A DNA stretch of 64,000 nucleotides from positions 4,340,001-4,404,000 of the forward strand of contig NZ_JQNA01000002.1 of NCBI RefSeq assembly GCF_000745015.1, written 5' to 3'. Shown here in pieces: positions 25,103 to 35,362 of this stretch. Below the pieces are notes generated by a model that saw only the letters and a program-made list of their open reading frames with translations, did no database searches and was not told the DNA's origin. Position numbers and translations under genes: made by a program. Origin of the DNA: Burkholderia sp. 9120 (GTDB lineage: Bacteria > Pseudomonadota > Gammaproteobacteria > Burkholderiales > Burkholderiaceae). Positions within the stretch are counted from its first letter, which is position 1. Every line of letters begins with the position of its first letter.

Positions 25103-25534
25103 ATGAACTCAAGCCCGTCACAACACGCGTTGCGCGTGTTCCTCGTCGAGGATGCGCTGGCCATTCGGGCGCGCATGGCGGCCCGTCTGGGTGCGATCGA
25201 AGGTGTCGAAATCGTCGGCGAAGCCGAGGAACCGGACGCCGCGCTCGCGGCGATCGGCGCGACTGCTGCGGACGTCGTGGTACTCGATCTGCGCCTCGCG
25301 GGCGGCACCGGTCTGGAGTTGTTGCAGCGCCTCGCGCAGCGCAACTCGCCGGTCGTCACGATGGTGCTGACGAACCATTCCGGCGCATGGTTCCGGCAAG
25401 CCTGCCTGACGAACGGCGCGCGCTATTTCTTCGACAAGACCAGCGAATTCGATCTTGCCTGTCACACCATCAAGCGACTTGCCCACGCGCATTGCGCACG
25501 GGATCTCTATCATCTGGGAGCACACCATGTCTGA
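25103..25534 (+). CDS. Orphan receiver-domain protein (no output domain)
   Basis: This 143-residue protein is a single response-regulator receiver: Glu16-Asp17 in VFLVEDALAIRARM, phospho-acceptor Asp62 in VVVLDLRLAGG, Thr/Asn in MVLTNHSG, and Lys in YFFDKTSEFD. There is no DNA-binding or enzymatic domain. It sits between a two-component pair and an FNR gene, overlapping the latter by 8 nt (ATGTCTGA), so the two are translated together. It may act as a phosphate sink or by protein contact. Confidence 0.9.
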   Translation: MNSSPSQHALRVFLVEDALAIRARMAARLGAIEGVEIVGEAEEPDAALAAIGATAADVVVLDLRLAGGTGLELLQRLAQRNSPVVTMVLTNHSGAWFRQACLTNGARYFFDKTSEFDLACHTIKRLAHAHCARDLYHLGAHHV

Positions 25535-26357
25535 TGTTGCCGACTACCTTGAAACCCGGCCGCTAACGCCGACCGCGGCTGTCGTGCCGATCGTGCCGAT
25601 CTCGTCTTTAACGGGCGCCGCCGTGTCGCCGCAAGCGAAACAGGCCGGGCTCGCGGCCCCCGACGCGAAACGCGCCGGCGTGCCCTGCTCGAGCTGCGCG
25701 ATGCATTCCTTCTGCATGCCGGAAGGTTTGACGAGCGCCGAGGCCGAGCGCATCGAAGCGTTGATCTGCCCGTCGCGCACCATCCGCAATGGCGAGACGC
25801 TGTTTCGCACCGGCGATTCGTTCCAGAGTCTCTACGCGGTCCGCGCGGGTTCGTTCAAGACCATCGTGATGCATCGCGACGGCCGCGAGCAGGTCACGGG
25901 CTTTCATCAGGCCGGCGACATGCTCGGGCTCGACGGCGTCTGCTCAGGCCACCATAGTTGCGACGCGGTCGCGATCGAAGACAGCCAGGTCTGCATCATC
26001 CCGTTCCATCTGCTCGAGGCCATGTGCCGCGACGTCAAGGTCGTGCAGCAGCACGTCCATCGCATGATGGGCGGCGAGATTGTGCGCGAGGCGACGCTGA
26101 TGATGCTGCTCGGCACGATGTCCGCCGAGCAGCGCGTGGCGACCTTCCTGCTGAACCTGTCGGGCAAACTGCAGAAACGCGGTTACTCGCCCGCCGAATT
26201 CCATCTGCGCATGACGCGCGAAGAGATCGGCAGCTATCTCGGCATGAAGCTCGAAACCGTCAGCCGGATGTTGTCCAAATTCCAGAAAGACGGTCTGGTC
26301 GACACGCACGGCAAACAGATCCGGATTCTCGACATGGAGGGTCTGCGTCGCGTGTAG
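25527..26357 (+). CDS. fnr: FNR/ANR-type oxygen-responsive transcription factor
   Basis: The 276-residue Crp/Fnr regulator has an N-terminal cluster Cys54-X2-Cys57-X5-Cys63 (PCSSCAMHSFCMPEG), the spacing of E. coli FNR, plus Cys156 in QVCIIPF at the place of the fourth 4Fe-4S ligand. The cAMP-like beta-barrel spans about 75-190. The recognition helix (EEIGSYLGMKLETVSRMLSKFQ) keeps the E-x-x-SR residues that read TTGAT half-sites. It is therefore an oxygen-sensing activator/repressor that should bind the FNR-like boxes at 19935 and 21744. The N-terminal ~50 residues form an unusual extended Pro/Ala-rich lead. Confidence 0.94.
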   Translation: MSDVADYLETRPLTPTAAVVPIVPISSLTGAAVSPQAKQAGLAAPDAKRAGVPCSSCAMHSFCMPEGLTSAEAERIEALICPSRTIRNGETLFRTGDSFQSLYAVRAGSFKTIVMHRDGREQVTGFHQAGDMLGLDGVCSGHHSCDAVAIEDSQVCIIPFHLLEAMCRDVKVVQQHVHRMMGGEIVREATLMMLLGTMSAEQRVATFLLNLSGKLQKRGYSPAEFHLRMTREEIGSYLGMKLETVSRMLSKFQKDGLVDTHGKQIRILDMEGLRRV

Positions 26358-26433
26358 ATGCAACGACGCTACGGCACGGCGAAACGCAGGCGCAAACGCT
26401 GAGATTCAAGCGCTGAGATTCAACCGCTCAGAC

Positions 26434-26625
26434 TCAAGCACTGTCGTGAGGCGTCGGAATCAGCAGCGCAACGAAACCGATCACGCCGATCACCAGCGCC
26501 GCCGCGCCGTAGTGAATGAAGCCGGGGCTGTCGTCCAGCAGGCCGCGGATCGCCGCGCCGATCCCCGCCAATGCCGTGAACACCGCCACCACCGCGCAAA
26601 CGATTCTGGGTTCGCCACTGACCAT
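26434..26625 (-). CDS. DUF2964-family small membrane protein
   Basis: This is a 63-residue protein with two membrane helices (RIVCAVVAVFTALAGIGAAIRGLL and YGAAALVIGVIGFVALLIPTP). Sequence and size fit DUF2964, a family I know from Burkholderia and relatives. AGGAGG lies 5 nt before the ATG at 26625, so translation should be strong. It is convergent with fnr. The function is unknown. Confidence 0.85.
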   Translation of the reverse strand: MVSGEPRIVCAVVAVFTALAGIGAAIRGLLDDSPGFIHYGAAALVIGVIGFVALLIPTPHDSA

Positions 26626-26933
26626 GATGTCCTCCTGGGCCGAGGCACGCGAGGCCCGGCACGGAGGGTGTCCGCGAGCCGGCGAGTCGACGTAGAGAGA
26701 TCATCATCGGCCTGTTGGCGGCCGAGCGGTTGATTTGCGGCAAAGAAATATCTGTCGCCGGCGAGCGGCCGTCCGTTCGATGCGGCGGTCGATTGGGCCG
26801 CCGCGTCCTGAACGATCCGATCTCGTTACCGCCGCCCCTCACGCGGCGGCGCATCACGTCTATGTCAGATCGCCCGCCTCGATCAGTTCGCCTTCGTGCA
26901 ACCGCAGCGGCGCCCCTGTTCAGCCCCGGCGAA
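26626..26933. other. Intergenic stretch upstream of the DUF2964 gene
   Basis: This 308-bp gap must carry the promoter of the minus-strand DUF2964 gene and the 3' end of the upstream acetyltransferase transcript. TTGATTTGCGGCAA at 26730-26743 keeps one perfect FNR half-site, but the other half (GGCAA) has two mismatches. No coding sequence is supported. Confidence 0.4.
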
Positions 26934-28175
26934 TCACTCCGGCTGCGGCCGTACGCGCGCGGAAGGCTGCAAATCGGGCTCATGCGGCTTGTCCGCTTTG
27001 CCCGCGTCTGCTGAATCAGCCGCACCGGCATGCGCGAGGCGCTTGACCCGCTCAGCCACGTTCCTCGCACCGCGTCGCGCCCGCATCGCCAGCAGTCCCC
27101 AGATCGAATTGACGATCTGCACGGTCCACGCGGTGCTCGCCTCGTCGCGCGACCAGTACGATTTGAAGCGCTCGACACCGACGCCGAAGTCGAGGTCGTA
27201 ACCGTTATCGAAGGCCCATTTGACGCATTGCTCGACCGCGATCAGGCCGGGACAGCATTTGCCGACGTACGGGTCGTAGCCCGCGAAAATTGCGCTGGCC
27301 CACGGATTGCCGAGACTGACGATAATCCCGGCCACCGGCGCTTCGTCCAGCGTGACCACGATCAGGCGCGCCATGGACGGCACATCGGCCGAATAGATCA
27401 GCTTGCCGAGAAAACGCTCGAACTCCGGCGAATCGAGCCACACGCTGCGTTTGCCGACCCGATCGCTCCAACTGCGCTTGCAGTTGAACATCCATTCGAT
27501 GACCGCCGCGGTCTCGCTTTCCTCCGTGGGATCCATCACACGCACCGCCACCTCGCCTTCCTTCGACAGCCGGTTCGCGAAGGTGCCGGGCCGTTTGCCG
27601 AACAGCGTGCCGAGCGAGCTGCAATACTCGTCCCACGTCCCCTGACCGCGCAGTTTCGCCGCCGACGCGTTGTGCGCTTCGGCGAACAGCACATGGCGCT
27701 CCTGTGTCACCAGCCGATGCAGATCGAGCATGTTGCGCACATACGGCAGGTGAATGAAATCGGCGCCGCAGCGCCGCCGGGCGGTGTGCCAGGCGCCTTC
27801 CACCCGGGCCGTCGTCGCCGCGTCGTTCTCGACGAGAACGCTCGTGTAGTCGCCGCCTTCGGGACCGAGCGGCACCAGATAGGTCCACAGCACGCGCTTC
27901 ACCGTTTCGAGCGGCCAGATCATTACCAGTTGCCCGGCTTCACGACACACGATGCATTTGAGCCCGCGACCATGCGGCTTCGTCACATGTTTCCATGCGA
28001 GCCAGCAAAAACTGAACGACTGGTAGTAATAACCGTGCGCCCTTAACCAGAGCGCATCCCATTCGGGCTGCAATGCGCGAAAATCGTCTTCGTCGCTGAT
28101 GATGTCGTAACGCCGCGTGCTCGGGGTGCCCGGGGTACTTTGCGTGCTGTGCCCGGTCTGCGTAATCGCGTCCAC
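26934..28175 (-). CDS. CelD/BioF2-like GNAT-fold acetyltransferase
   Basis: The product is 413 residues from the GTG at 28175, which has GGGAG 5 nt upstream; readings further upstream lack a start signal and change composition. The central region (DYTSVLVENDA...FIHLPYVRNM; RLSKEGEVAVRVMDPTEESETAAVIEWMFNCKRSW; ARLIVVTLDEAPVAGIIVSLGNPWASAIFAGYDPYVGKCCPGLIAVEQCVKWAFDNGYDLDFGVG) fits the CelD/BioF2-like acetyltransferase family linked to polysaccharide modification. No polysaccharide genes lie nearby. The substrate is unknown. Confidence 0.85.
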   Translation of the reverse strand: MDAITQTGHSTQSTPGTPSTRRYDIISDEDDFRALQPEWDALWLRAHGYYYQSFSFCWLAWKHVTKPHGRGLKCIVCREAGQLVMIWPLETVKRVLWTYLVPLGPEGGDYTSVLVENDAATTARVEGAWHTARRRCGADFIHLPYVRNMLDLHRLVTQERHVLFAEAHNASAAKLRGQGTWDEYCSSLGTLFGKRPGTFANRLSKEGEVAVRVMDPTEESETAAVIEWMFNCKRSWSDRVGKRSVWLDSPEFERFLGKLIYSADVPSMARLIVVTLDEAPVAGIIVSLGNPWASAIFAGYDPYVGKCCPGLIAVEQCVKWAFDNGYDLDFGVGVERFKSYWSRDEASTAWTVQIVNSIWGLLAMRARRGARNVAERVKRLAHAGAADSADAGKADKPHEPDLQPSARVRPQPE

Positions 28176-28456
28176 ATTGGCTCCCGGAAAGCCGGACGTG
28201 TTGACGCGCGCACAAGTACGTCGCGGACACGAAGCATCGCCGGCATGGGTGAAAACGGATGCGCAAAGCATGCGCCGGAGCGTTATTCGCGTGTGTGCGG
28301 TGCCGAACATTACAGTACCGCAACGCGACATTTCAAAACCTTTCAGTGGCGCCGAACCAGCGCCGCGCAGGAACCGCCGTTGTGCCCCCGTTGTGCCGCG
28401 GTTGCGTCGCAACTGCGTTATTCTTTGCGCCGAAGGCTCGCCACGAGGAGGCAATC

Positions 28457-28858
28457 ATGAATAACAGACGTTTTTGCTATCGGTCTCTGGGCGCGGCGGC
28501 CGCCCTGCTGCTCATGCTGTTCACGTTGCTGACCCCGCCGCCCGCACGGGCGAGCGAAGAAGGCGCCAACGCCAGCACCGAAGCCGCCGGCCAGCGCGCG
28601 CGATTTCTCCAGGACTTCTGCGGCGCGTCGCCGGAAGACATCGCGCAATACAAGGACAAGCTCAGCAAGATCCTCACCGAAGCGAGCGACTTTGAGACCC
28701 GCTGGCAGAACGGCTGGCGGCTCGGCGAACGCGACGCGCTGCAGTTGCGCGCGCTGCAACTGAATTCGCCGGCCGAATTCGCCACGCGCGTCAAAAACAA
28801 TTGCGAGCGCGTCAAGTGGCAGGCCGACAACTCGCTGCGGCCACGCCCACCCAAGTAG
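28457..28858 (+). CDS. Small secreted protein of unknown function
   Basis: The ATG at 28457 (GAGGAG 7 nt upstream) gives 133 residues with a signal peptide (residues 1-32, cleaved after PPARA). The mature part is helical and hydrophilic, with two cysteines (QDFCGASPEDI and VKNNCERVK) that could form a disulfide. It ends 120 nt before mreB on the same strand. No family was recognised; a periplasmic helical role is all that can be said. Confidence 0.8.
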   Translation: MNNRRFCYRSLGAAAALLLMLFTLLTPPPARASEEGANASTEAAGQRARFLQDFCGASPEDIAQYKDKLSKILTEASDFETRWQNGWRLGERDALQLRALQLNSPAEFATRVKNNCERVKWQADNSLRPRPPK

Positions 28859-30066
<1,208 letters not shown>

Positions 30067-30076
30067 AGGCGGCGGT

Positions 30077-30853
30077 TCAGGACACGAACGGCAACTTGCT
30101 GTCCCGCGCGGCCGCCAGCATGGACAGCGTGATCTTGCGCACCTCCAGCTTGCTCTGCGTGATATGCGCGCGTAGCAGGATGATCGCTTCGGTCAGCCGC
30201 CCGCGTTCGATCAGGTTCAGCATGGTCGAATGTTCGTCGTAGGTGGCGCTGGTGCGGTGCGGCTTCAGAAAGTCCAACCGCCGCACAATGCGAATCCGCT
30301 CGGTCACTTCGTTATGGACGCGCAGCATTTCCGCATTGCCGGTGGCGGCCACCAGTTGCCGGTGAAAGTTTTCGTCCATGCCGAACATTTTCACCGGATC
30401 GCTCTCGCGCTGCGCGGGTTCGACACACCACACCGCCTTCAACGCATCCAGCACCGCATGCGCGGTGTCGCCACCCGCGCCGATCCGTTCGACAGCCGCC
30501 ACTTCCAGCACGATGCGTAAATCGTAGAGCTGATCGAGCTGATCAAAGTTGATCGGCGAGACTTTCCATCCGCGCCGGAAGCCGACTTCCAGATAGCCTT
30601 CGCGTTGCAGCCGGAACAGGCCGTCGCGCATCGGCGTGCGCGACACGCCGTAGTGTTGCGCGATGCCGTTTTCCGAAAAGCGGTCACCCGGAAACAGCCG
30701 GAAGCTGAAGATGTCGTTTTTCAGTTGCTGATAAACCTGTTCGGCAAGCGGATTCGCTGCGCCCGGCGAACTGGCCGCAGCGGGCGCCGCGGTCGGGTCC
30801 TGCGTGGTCGTGACGCTGCGTGTCTCGAGCAGATTCGTCGGGTCGTCGTTCAT
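30077..30853 (-). CDS. GntR/FCD-family transcriptional regulator of the ureide cluster
   Basis: The 258-residue regulator has a GntR winged helix at about 38-105 (LAEQVYQQLKNDIFSFRLFPGDRFSENGIAQHYGVSRTPMRDGLFRLQREGYLE). The FCD effector domain has metal/ligand residues (LYDLRIVLEVAAVERI; MDENFHRQLVAATGN; EHSTMLNLIERGR...LRAHITQSKLEV). It is the last minus-strand gene after the biuret-type cluster, 35 nt after the AtzH-like gene. It is the likely controller of that cluster, and the 34-bp palindrome at 39607-39640 fits an FCD-regulator operator. Confidence 0.9.
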   Translation of the reverse strand: MNDDPTNLLETRSVTTTQDPTAAPAAASSPGAANPLAEQVYQQLKNDIFSFRLFPGDRFSENGIAQHYGVSRTPMRDGLFRLQREGYLEVGFRRGWKVSPINFDQLDQLYDLRIVLEVAAVERIGAGGDTAHAVLDALKAVWCVEPAQRESDPVKMFGMDENFHRQLVAATGNAEMLRVHNEVTERIRIVRRLDFLKPHRTSATYDEHSTMLNLIERGRLTEAIILLRAHITQSKLEVRKITLSMLAAARDSKLPFVS

Positions 30854-30888
30854 CTTGCCTGATTCCCTTTTTTCTTATTATCGGCGTT

Positions 30889-31311
30889 TCAGGGCGTGTT
30901 TATCGGGTCGAGTGCGTCGTTGCCGCGAATCGGGCCGATCAGGCTTACATGAGCGGCGACGATTTTCCAGCCCTCAGTAGGACCGAGCCGCGCCCACGTC
31001 TGCATCTGGCGGCCGAGCAACGGTGTCGCGTCGCTGGTGAATTCGGTGCTGACCGTCGCAAAGTCGCGGCCGAAGGTCGTCACCACGGTGCGATGCAAGG
31101 TGCGTGACGTCGGCACCGGCTCGCAACTCTCGCGCCACGCGCGAATCGCCGCCCCGCCATGCTGGATTTCGCCGATGCCGTAGCGGACGGTCTGCGGCGT
31201 GTGCCAGAACAGCGCGTTCATCGCGGCGATGTCGTGGTCGACCAGCGCCCGTTCGTAATCGGCAAACGCCGCCTGCACCTGTGCCACGATCTCCGGCTGA
31301 TTTATTTCCAT
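30889..31311 (-). CDS. AtzH/HpxZ-like (DUF3225) NTF2-fold protein
   Basis: This 140-residue protein ([55 protein letters not shown]...[13 protein letters not shown]) belongs to the AtzH/HpxZ family. Members are small NTF2-like proteins encoded beside amidases of s-triazine and oxalurate catabolism. Its start overlaps the preceding hydrolase by 10 nt. In this cluster it is probably an auxiliary to, or side-activity with, the allophanate hydrolase. The biochemical role of the family is only partly known. Confidence 0.85.
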   Translation of the reverse strand: MEINQPEIVAQVQAAFADYERALVDHDIAAMNALFWHTPQTVRYGIGEIQHGGAAIRAWRESCEPVPTSRTLHRTVVTTFGRDFATVSTEFTSDATPLLGRQMQTWARLGPTEGWKIVAAHVSLIGPIRGNDALDPINTP

Positions 31312-31997
31312 GCTGGGTGAGCCCCGTCGAGTTTCATCAAGGAAGACAGCGGCGCGGTCCAGCCGACAATACCGCCTTGCGAGCGCACCATGTCGAGCGT
31401 CGCCTGTTTGAACGCGGGGAAATAGCTCGCGGTCGCGTCTTCGATCAGCAGACTGTCGTAGCCGCGGTCGTTGGCTTCGCGCATCGACGTCTGCACGCAC
31501 ACTTCGGTGGTTACGCCGGCGAACACCAGGTGCGTGATGCCACGCAGCGCGAGTTCTTCGCCGAGGCGTGTCGCGTAGAACGCGCCCTTGCCCGGTTTGT
31601 CGATCACGAGCTCGCCGGCCAGCGGCGTGAGCGGCTCGACGATCGCATTGCCGGGTTCGCCGCGAATCAGAATGCGGCCCATCGGACCGGCATCGCCGAT
31701 ACGCCTGTTCGGCGCGCCACGCAGACGTTTGGCCGGCGGGCAATCGGACAGGTCGGCGGCATGCGCCTCACGCGTATGCACGACCAGCCAGCCATGGCGA
31801 CGCGCGAACGCCAGCAGCGCGGCCACGGCCGGCACGATTTCGGCGAGCAGCGAGACGTCGTTGCCGAGCGATTCGCCGAAGCCGCCCGGCTCGATGAAAT
31901 CGCGCTGCATGTCGATGACGACGAGCGCGGTGGACGTGGCGTCGAAAGAAAACGGGCTGGGTTGAGCGTCGATCGTCGAGGTCGTGGCGGCGGTCAT
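31302..31997 (-). CDS. Isochorismatase-like cysteine hydrolase (biuret/triuret hydrolase type)
   Basis: This is a 231-residue cysteine hydrolase with catalytic Asp29 ([10 protein letters not shown]), Lys134 ([10 protein letters not shown]) and Cys167 ([20 protein letters not shown]). It is a diverged paralogue of the biuret hydrolase encoded 1.6 kb upstream in the same operon. Such a second copy may act on triuret, carbamoyl- or ureido-type amides. Its ATG overlaps the stop of the ABC ATPase (ATGA) and its end overlaps the AtzH-like gene, so it is translationally coupled on both sides. Confidence 0.88.
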   Translation of the reverse strand: MTAATTSTIDAQPSPFSFDATSTALVVIDMQRDFIEPGGFGESLGNDVSLLAEIVPAVAALLAFARRHGWLVVHTREAHAADLSDCPPAKRLRGAPNRRIGDAGPMGRILIRGEPGNAIVEPLTPLAGELVIDKPGKGAFYATRLGEELALRGITHLVFAGVTTEVCVQTSMREANDRGYDSLLIEDATASYFPAFKQATLDMVRSQGGIVGWTAPLSSLMKLDGAHPAWK

Positions 31998-33637
31998 TCA
32001 ATCGCTTCCTTGTCGTGTTCCGCGGGCACGGCGTGCCGCGCCGGGGTGTCGCCATGCCCCGCCATGTGTTGACCGAGCACGGCACGATCCGCGTGCGCCG
32101 CCGGGGTGTCGAACACCAGTTCGCCTTCGGCGATCACCATGATGCGGTCCGCCAGTTCCAGCAATTCGTCGAGGTCTTCGCTCACCAGCAGCACGGCCGC
32201 GCCGGCGTCCCGCGCGGCCATCAGACGCGCATGAATATCGGCCACCGACGCGAAATCGAGCCCGAAAACCGGGTTCGCGACGATCAGCACGTCCACCGGT
32301 TGGCCGAGTTCGCGCGCCAGCACCGCGCGCTGCACGTTGCCGCCCGAGAGCGTGCCGATCGCCCGTTCGGGCAGCGGCGGCCGCACGTTGAACTCCGCGA
32401 TCCGCTGCGCCGCGCGCTCGCGCAACGCGCGACGGTCGAGCCACCAGCCGCCGCGCCGCAACGGCTCACGGTCGAAGTCGCGCAACGCGAGATTCTGCGC
32501 AACGCTCATTGCGCCGACGCAGGCGTTTTTCAGCGGCTCCTCGGGGATCGCGAATACGCGTCGCTGGGTCATCTCGGCGCGGGTCGCGTGGTACGGCTTG
32601 CCGGCTATCCGCATGTCGCCGGTTTTGACGCGGCGCTGGCCGACCAGTGCTTCGACCAGTTCCTTCTGGCCGTTGCCGGATACGCCCGCGAGTCCAAGAA
32701 TTTCGCCCGCGCGGACCGACAACGTGGCGTGTTTCACTGCGGTGTGGCCGCGATCGTCTTCCACCGATACATCGCGCAGCGCAAGACGCACGGCAGCGGA
32801 TTCGTCGAGCGGTTTGCGCGGCAGACGTTCTACCTTGACGGCGGCAAGCACGGCGGCGTTGGCGGCGGCGGGTGTTGCGGTCGTAGTGGGCGTAGTGGTC
32901 GCCGTGCCCATCATCCACGCCGCGAGCTGGTCGCGGCTCGTGTCCGCCACCGCGCTCGTGCCGACCTGACGGCCCTTGCGCAACACCGTGACGTCGTCGG
33001 CATAAGCCATCACCTCGCGGAACTTGTGCGTGATCATCAGCACCGTCAACTCGCCGCGCGTGGTCAACGCGCGCATCAGGCCCAGCACTTCGTCCGCTTC
33101 CTGCGGCGTCAGCACCGAGGTCGGCTCGTCGAGGATCAGAAAACGCTGCTGCAAATAAAGCTGCTTGAGAATTTCGAGCTTCTGCTTTTCGCCGGCCGCC
33201 AGCGCGGCGACCGGTGCGTCGAGCGGCAGCCGGAACGGCATGCGCTGCATGAACGCGGCGAGCGCGGCGCGTTCCGCTTTCCAGTCGATTTTCCACGGCA
33301 TCTGGCCGCGCGCGAGCAACAGGTTTTCTTCGACCGACAGCCCGCTAGCCAGCGTGAAATGCTGATACACCATGCCGATGCCGAGCGCCTGCGCGTCGCG
33401 CGGCGAATGAATGTGGACCTCGCGGTCGTCGGCGGCGATCTGCCCGTCGTCGAGCAGGCCGTAGCCGACCAGCCCCTTGACCAGGGTGCTCTTGCCCGCG
33501 CCGTTTTCGCCGAGCAGCGCGTGAATCGTGCCGGCTTTCACCTTGAGCGAGACGCCGTCCAGTGCGCGGAATGCGCCGAACGATTTGCCCGCGTTCATCA
33601 CTTCCACGCCGAGCGCTTGTCGCTGTGCCGTCGCCAT
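31994..33637 (-). CDS. Duplicated ABC ATPase of a BmpA-type nucleoside/ureide importer
   Basis: This 547-residue ATPase has two ABC modules in one chain, as in sugar and nucleoside importers (RbsA/NupA type). Module 1 has Walker [17 protein letters not shown], Walker [13 protein letters not shown] and H-loop MITHKF. Its signature [12 protein letters not shown] is the variant usual in this family. Module 2 has the degenerate Walker [15 protein letters not shown] and signature [15 protein letters not shown] Thr/Ala-rich linker of about 25 residues ([18 protein letters not shown]) joins them. It lies between two hydrolase genes and powers the two permeases encoded upstream. Confidence 0.93.
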   Translation of the reverse strand: MATAQRQALGVEVMNAGKSFGAFRALDGVSLKVKAGTIHALLGENGAGKSTLVKGLVGYGLLDDGQIAADDREVHIHSPRDAQALGIGMVYQHFTLASGLSVEENLLLARGQMPWKIDWKAERAALAAFMQRMPFRLPLDAPVAALAAGEKQKLEILKQLYLQQRFLILDEPTSVLTPQEADEVLGLMRALTTRGELTVLMITHKFREVMAYADDVTVLRKGRQVGTSAVADTSRDQLAAWMMGTATTTPTTTATPAAANAAVLAAVKVERLPRKPLDESAAVRLALRDVSVEDDRGHTAVKHATLSVRAGEILGLAGVSGNGQKELVEALVGQRRVKTGDMRIAGKPYHATRAEMTQRRVFAIPEEPLKNACVGAMSVAQNLALRDFDREPLRRGGWWLDRRALRERAAQRIAEFNVRPPLPERAIGTLSGGNVQRAVLARELGQPVDVLIVANPVFGLDFASVADIHARLMAARDAGAAVLLVSEDLDELLELADRIMVIAEGELVFDTPAAHADRAVLGQHMAGHGDTPARHAVPAEHDKEAIE

Positions 33638-33639
33638 GA

Positions 33640-34332
33640 TCAGCCACCCAAGGTCTGGAGCAGCGCGGTCGAGTTCGAGACCGTGCCGAATACGCCGCCT
33701 TGCATCGTGATCATGTGCAGGGCGGCGGCGTGATTGCCGGGATCGGTCGCGCCGCAACAGTCGGCCAGCAGCGTGCATTCGAAGCCGCGGTCGTTGGCTT
33801 CGCGCATGGTCGTGTGGACGCAGACGTCGGTGGTAATGCCCGTCAGAATCAGATTGACGATGCCGCGCGTGCGCAGGATCAGTTCGAGGTCGGTCGCGCA
33901 GAACGAGCCCTTGCCCGGTTTGTCGATCACGATTTCGCCCGCCAGCGGCTTCAGTTCGTCGATGATCTCCCAGCCCGGCTCGCCGCGCACGAGGATCCTG
34001 CCGCACGGCCCGTCGTCACCGATGCCCACGCCTTCGGTGCCCGCGCGACGGCTGCGCCAGCGCTTGTTGGCGGGCAGGTCGGACAGATCGGGGCGGTGCC
34101 CTTCACGCGTATGGATGATCGTGAAGCCCTGCTCGCGCAGCGGCTTCAGCACACTGTTGATCGGCTCGATCGGCGCGCGCGTGAGCGACAGGTCGTAACC
34201 CATCTTGTCGACATAGCCGCCGTGGCCGCAGAAATCCGTCTGCATGTCGATGATCACGAGCGCGGTGTTGTCCGGGCGCAGGTTGCCGTCGTAGGGCCAT
34301 GGGTACGGCTTGGCTTCGATGAATCGGGTCAT
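33640..34332 (-). CDS. biuH: Biuret hydrolase (BiuH-type isochorismatase-fold enzyme)
   Basis: The 230-residue enzyme starts at the ATG at 34332; an ATG 9 nt upstream is too close to its GAGG. It keeps the hallmarks of Rhizobium biuret hydrolase: [31 protein letters not shown] (Asp29), [15 protein letters not shown] (Lys138) and [26 protein letters not shown] (Cys171), with [11 protein letters not shown] near the end. Asp-Lys-Cys spacing equals the known enzyme apart from a 3-residue insertion. It splits biuret to allophanate and ammonia, and the allophanate hydrolase of the same operon finishes the job. Confidence 0.9.
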   Translation of the reverse strand: MTRFIEAKPYPWPYDGNLRPDNTALVIIDMQTDFCGHGGYVDKMGYDLSLTRAPIEPINSVLKPLREQGFTIIHTREGHRPDLSDLPANKRWRSRRAGTEGVGIGDDGPCGRILVRGEPGWEIIDELKPLAGEIVIDKPGKGSFCATDLELILRTRGIVNLILTGITTDVCVHTTMREANDRGFECTLLADCCGATDPGNHAAALHMITMQGGVFGTVSNSTALLQTLGG

Positions 34333-34435
34333 GGTCGGCATGTCCTCGTTGGGGTTCGTGTGCGCCGAAGGAAAATGCGTTCGGCTTTCCGTGTGCGGCG
34401 AAAGCAGCAACAACGTCTGCAGCGGCGTGAACATT

Positions 34436-35362
34436 TCAGCGGGTCAGGCTGAGTTCGCCGGGCGCGCCCGCGAGGGTGCGATCCGGACGGCAATTGACGA
34501 TCATGATCGCGAGCGTCAGCACATACGGCGCGGCGTTGAACAGGTAGTAGCCGCTGGTTACGCCGACCGCCTGCAACGCGGGCCCGAGCGCGCCGGCCGC
34601 ACCGAACAGCAACGCGGCCCACAGGCAGCGCAACGGTTGCCAGCGCGCGAAAATCACCAGCGCGACCGCCATCAAGCCTTGTCCGCTGGAGAGCCCTTCG
34701 TTCCAGCTCCCCGGATACACCAGCGACAGATACGCCCCGCCGACTCCCGCGAACACACCGCCCACCGCTGTCGCGGCGATGCGTACGCGGGTGAGCGGAT
34801 AGCCCATCGCGCGCGCGGTTTCGGCGTGATCGCCGACGAGCCGCAGCACCATGCCCCAGCGGGTATTGCGCAATCCCCATTGCAGAACGAAGGCCAGCGC
34901 CACGCCGATCACGAACAGCAGATTCAGATGCAGCGCGTTATGCAGTTGCGGCGACGACGACCACGCGCCGAGATCGATAAACGGCAGCATCGGCGCTTGC
35001 GGTTCGATGAAGGGTTTGCCGAGATAGAACGCGAGTCCGGTGCCGAGCAGCATCAACGCGATGCCGAACGCAATGTCCGACACGCGCGGCAACGAACACA
35101 CGAGACCATGCAGGCAGCCGAGCAGCAAGCCGACCAGTCCGGCGGCGAGCACGCCCACCCACGGCGAGCCGCTCAGAAACGCGGCGGCGTAACCGCTCAT
35201 CGCACCCGAGACGAGAATGCCTTCGAGGCCGAGATTCACGCGCCCGCCCTTCTCGGTCAGACACTCGCCGAGACTGACGAACAGATAAGGCGTGCTGACG
35301 CGGATTGCGCCGGCGAACAGCGACAGCAACAGGATCACGATGGGCGAGTGCATATCAGGCAT
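34436..35362 (-). CDS. ABC permease 2 of the BmpA-type importer
   Basis: The product is a 308-residue polytopic membrane protein of the BPD_transp_2 family ([74 protein letters not shown]). The ATG at 35362 overlaps the end of permease 1; an ATG at 35353 just behind its stop is an alternative. It is the second half of the heterodimeric channel, comparable to NupQ/YufQ. Confidence 0.92.
   Translation of the reverse strand: MPDMHSPIVILLLSLFAGAIRVSTPYLFVSLGECLTEKGGRVNLGLEGILVSGAMSGYAAAFLSGSPWVGVLAAGLVGLLLGCLHGLVCSLPRVSDIAFGIALMLLGTGLAFYLGKPFIEPQAPMLPFIDLGAWSSSPQLHNALHLNLLFVIGVALAFVLQWGLRNTRWGMVLRLVGDHAETARAMGYPLTRVRIAATAVGGVFAGVGGAYLSLVYPGSWNEGLSSGQGLMAVALVIFARWQPLRCLWAALLFGAAGALGPALQAVGVTSGYYLFNAAPYVLTLAIMIVNCRPDRTLAGAPGELSLTR

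Noticed and set aside
26730..26743. Third possible FNR box upstream of the DUF2964 gene
   Set aside because: Only one half-site is good; the other has two mismatches, which is too weak to call.
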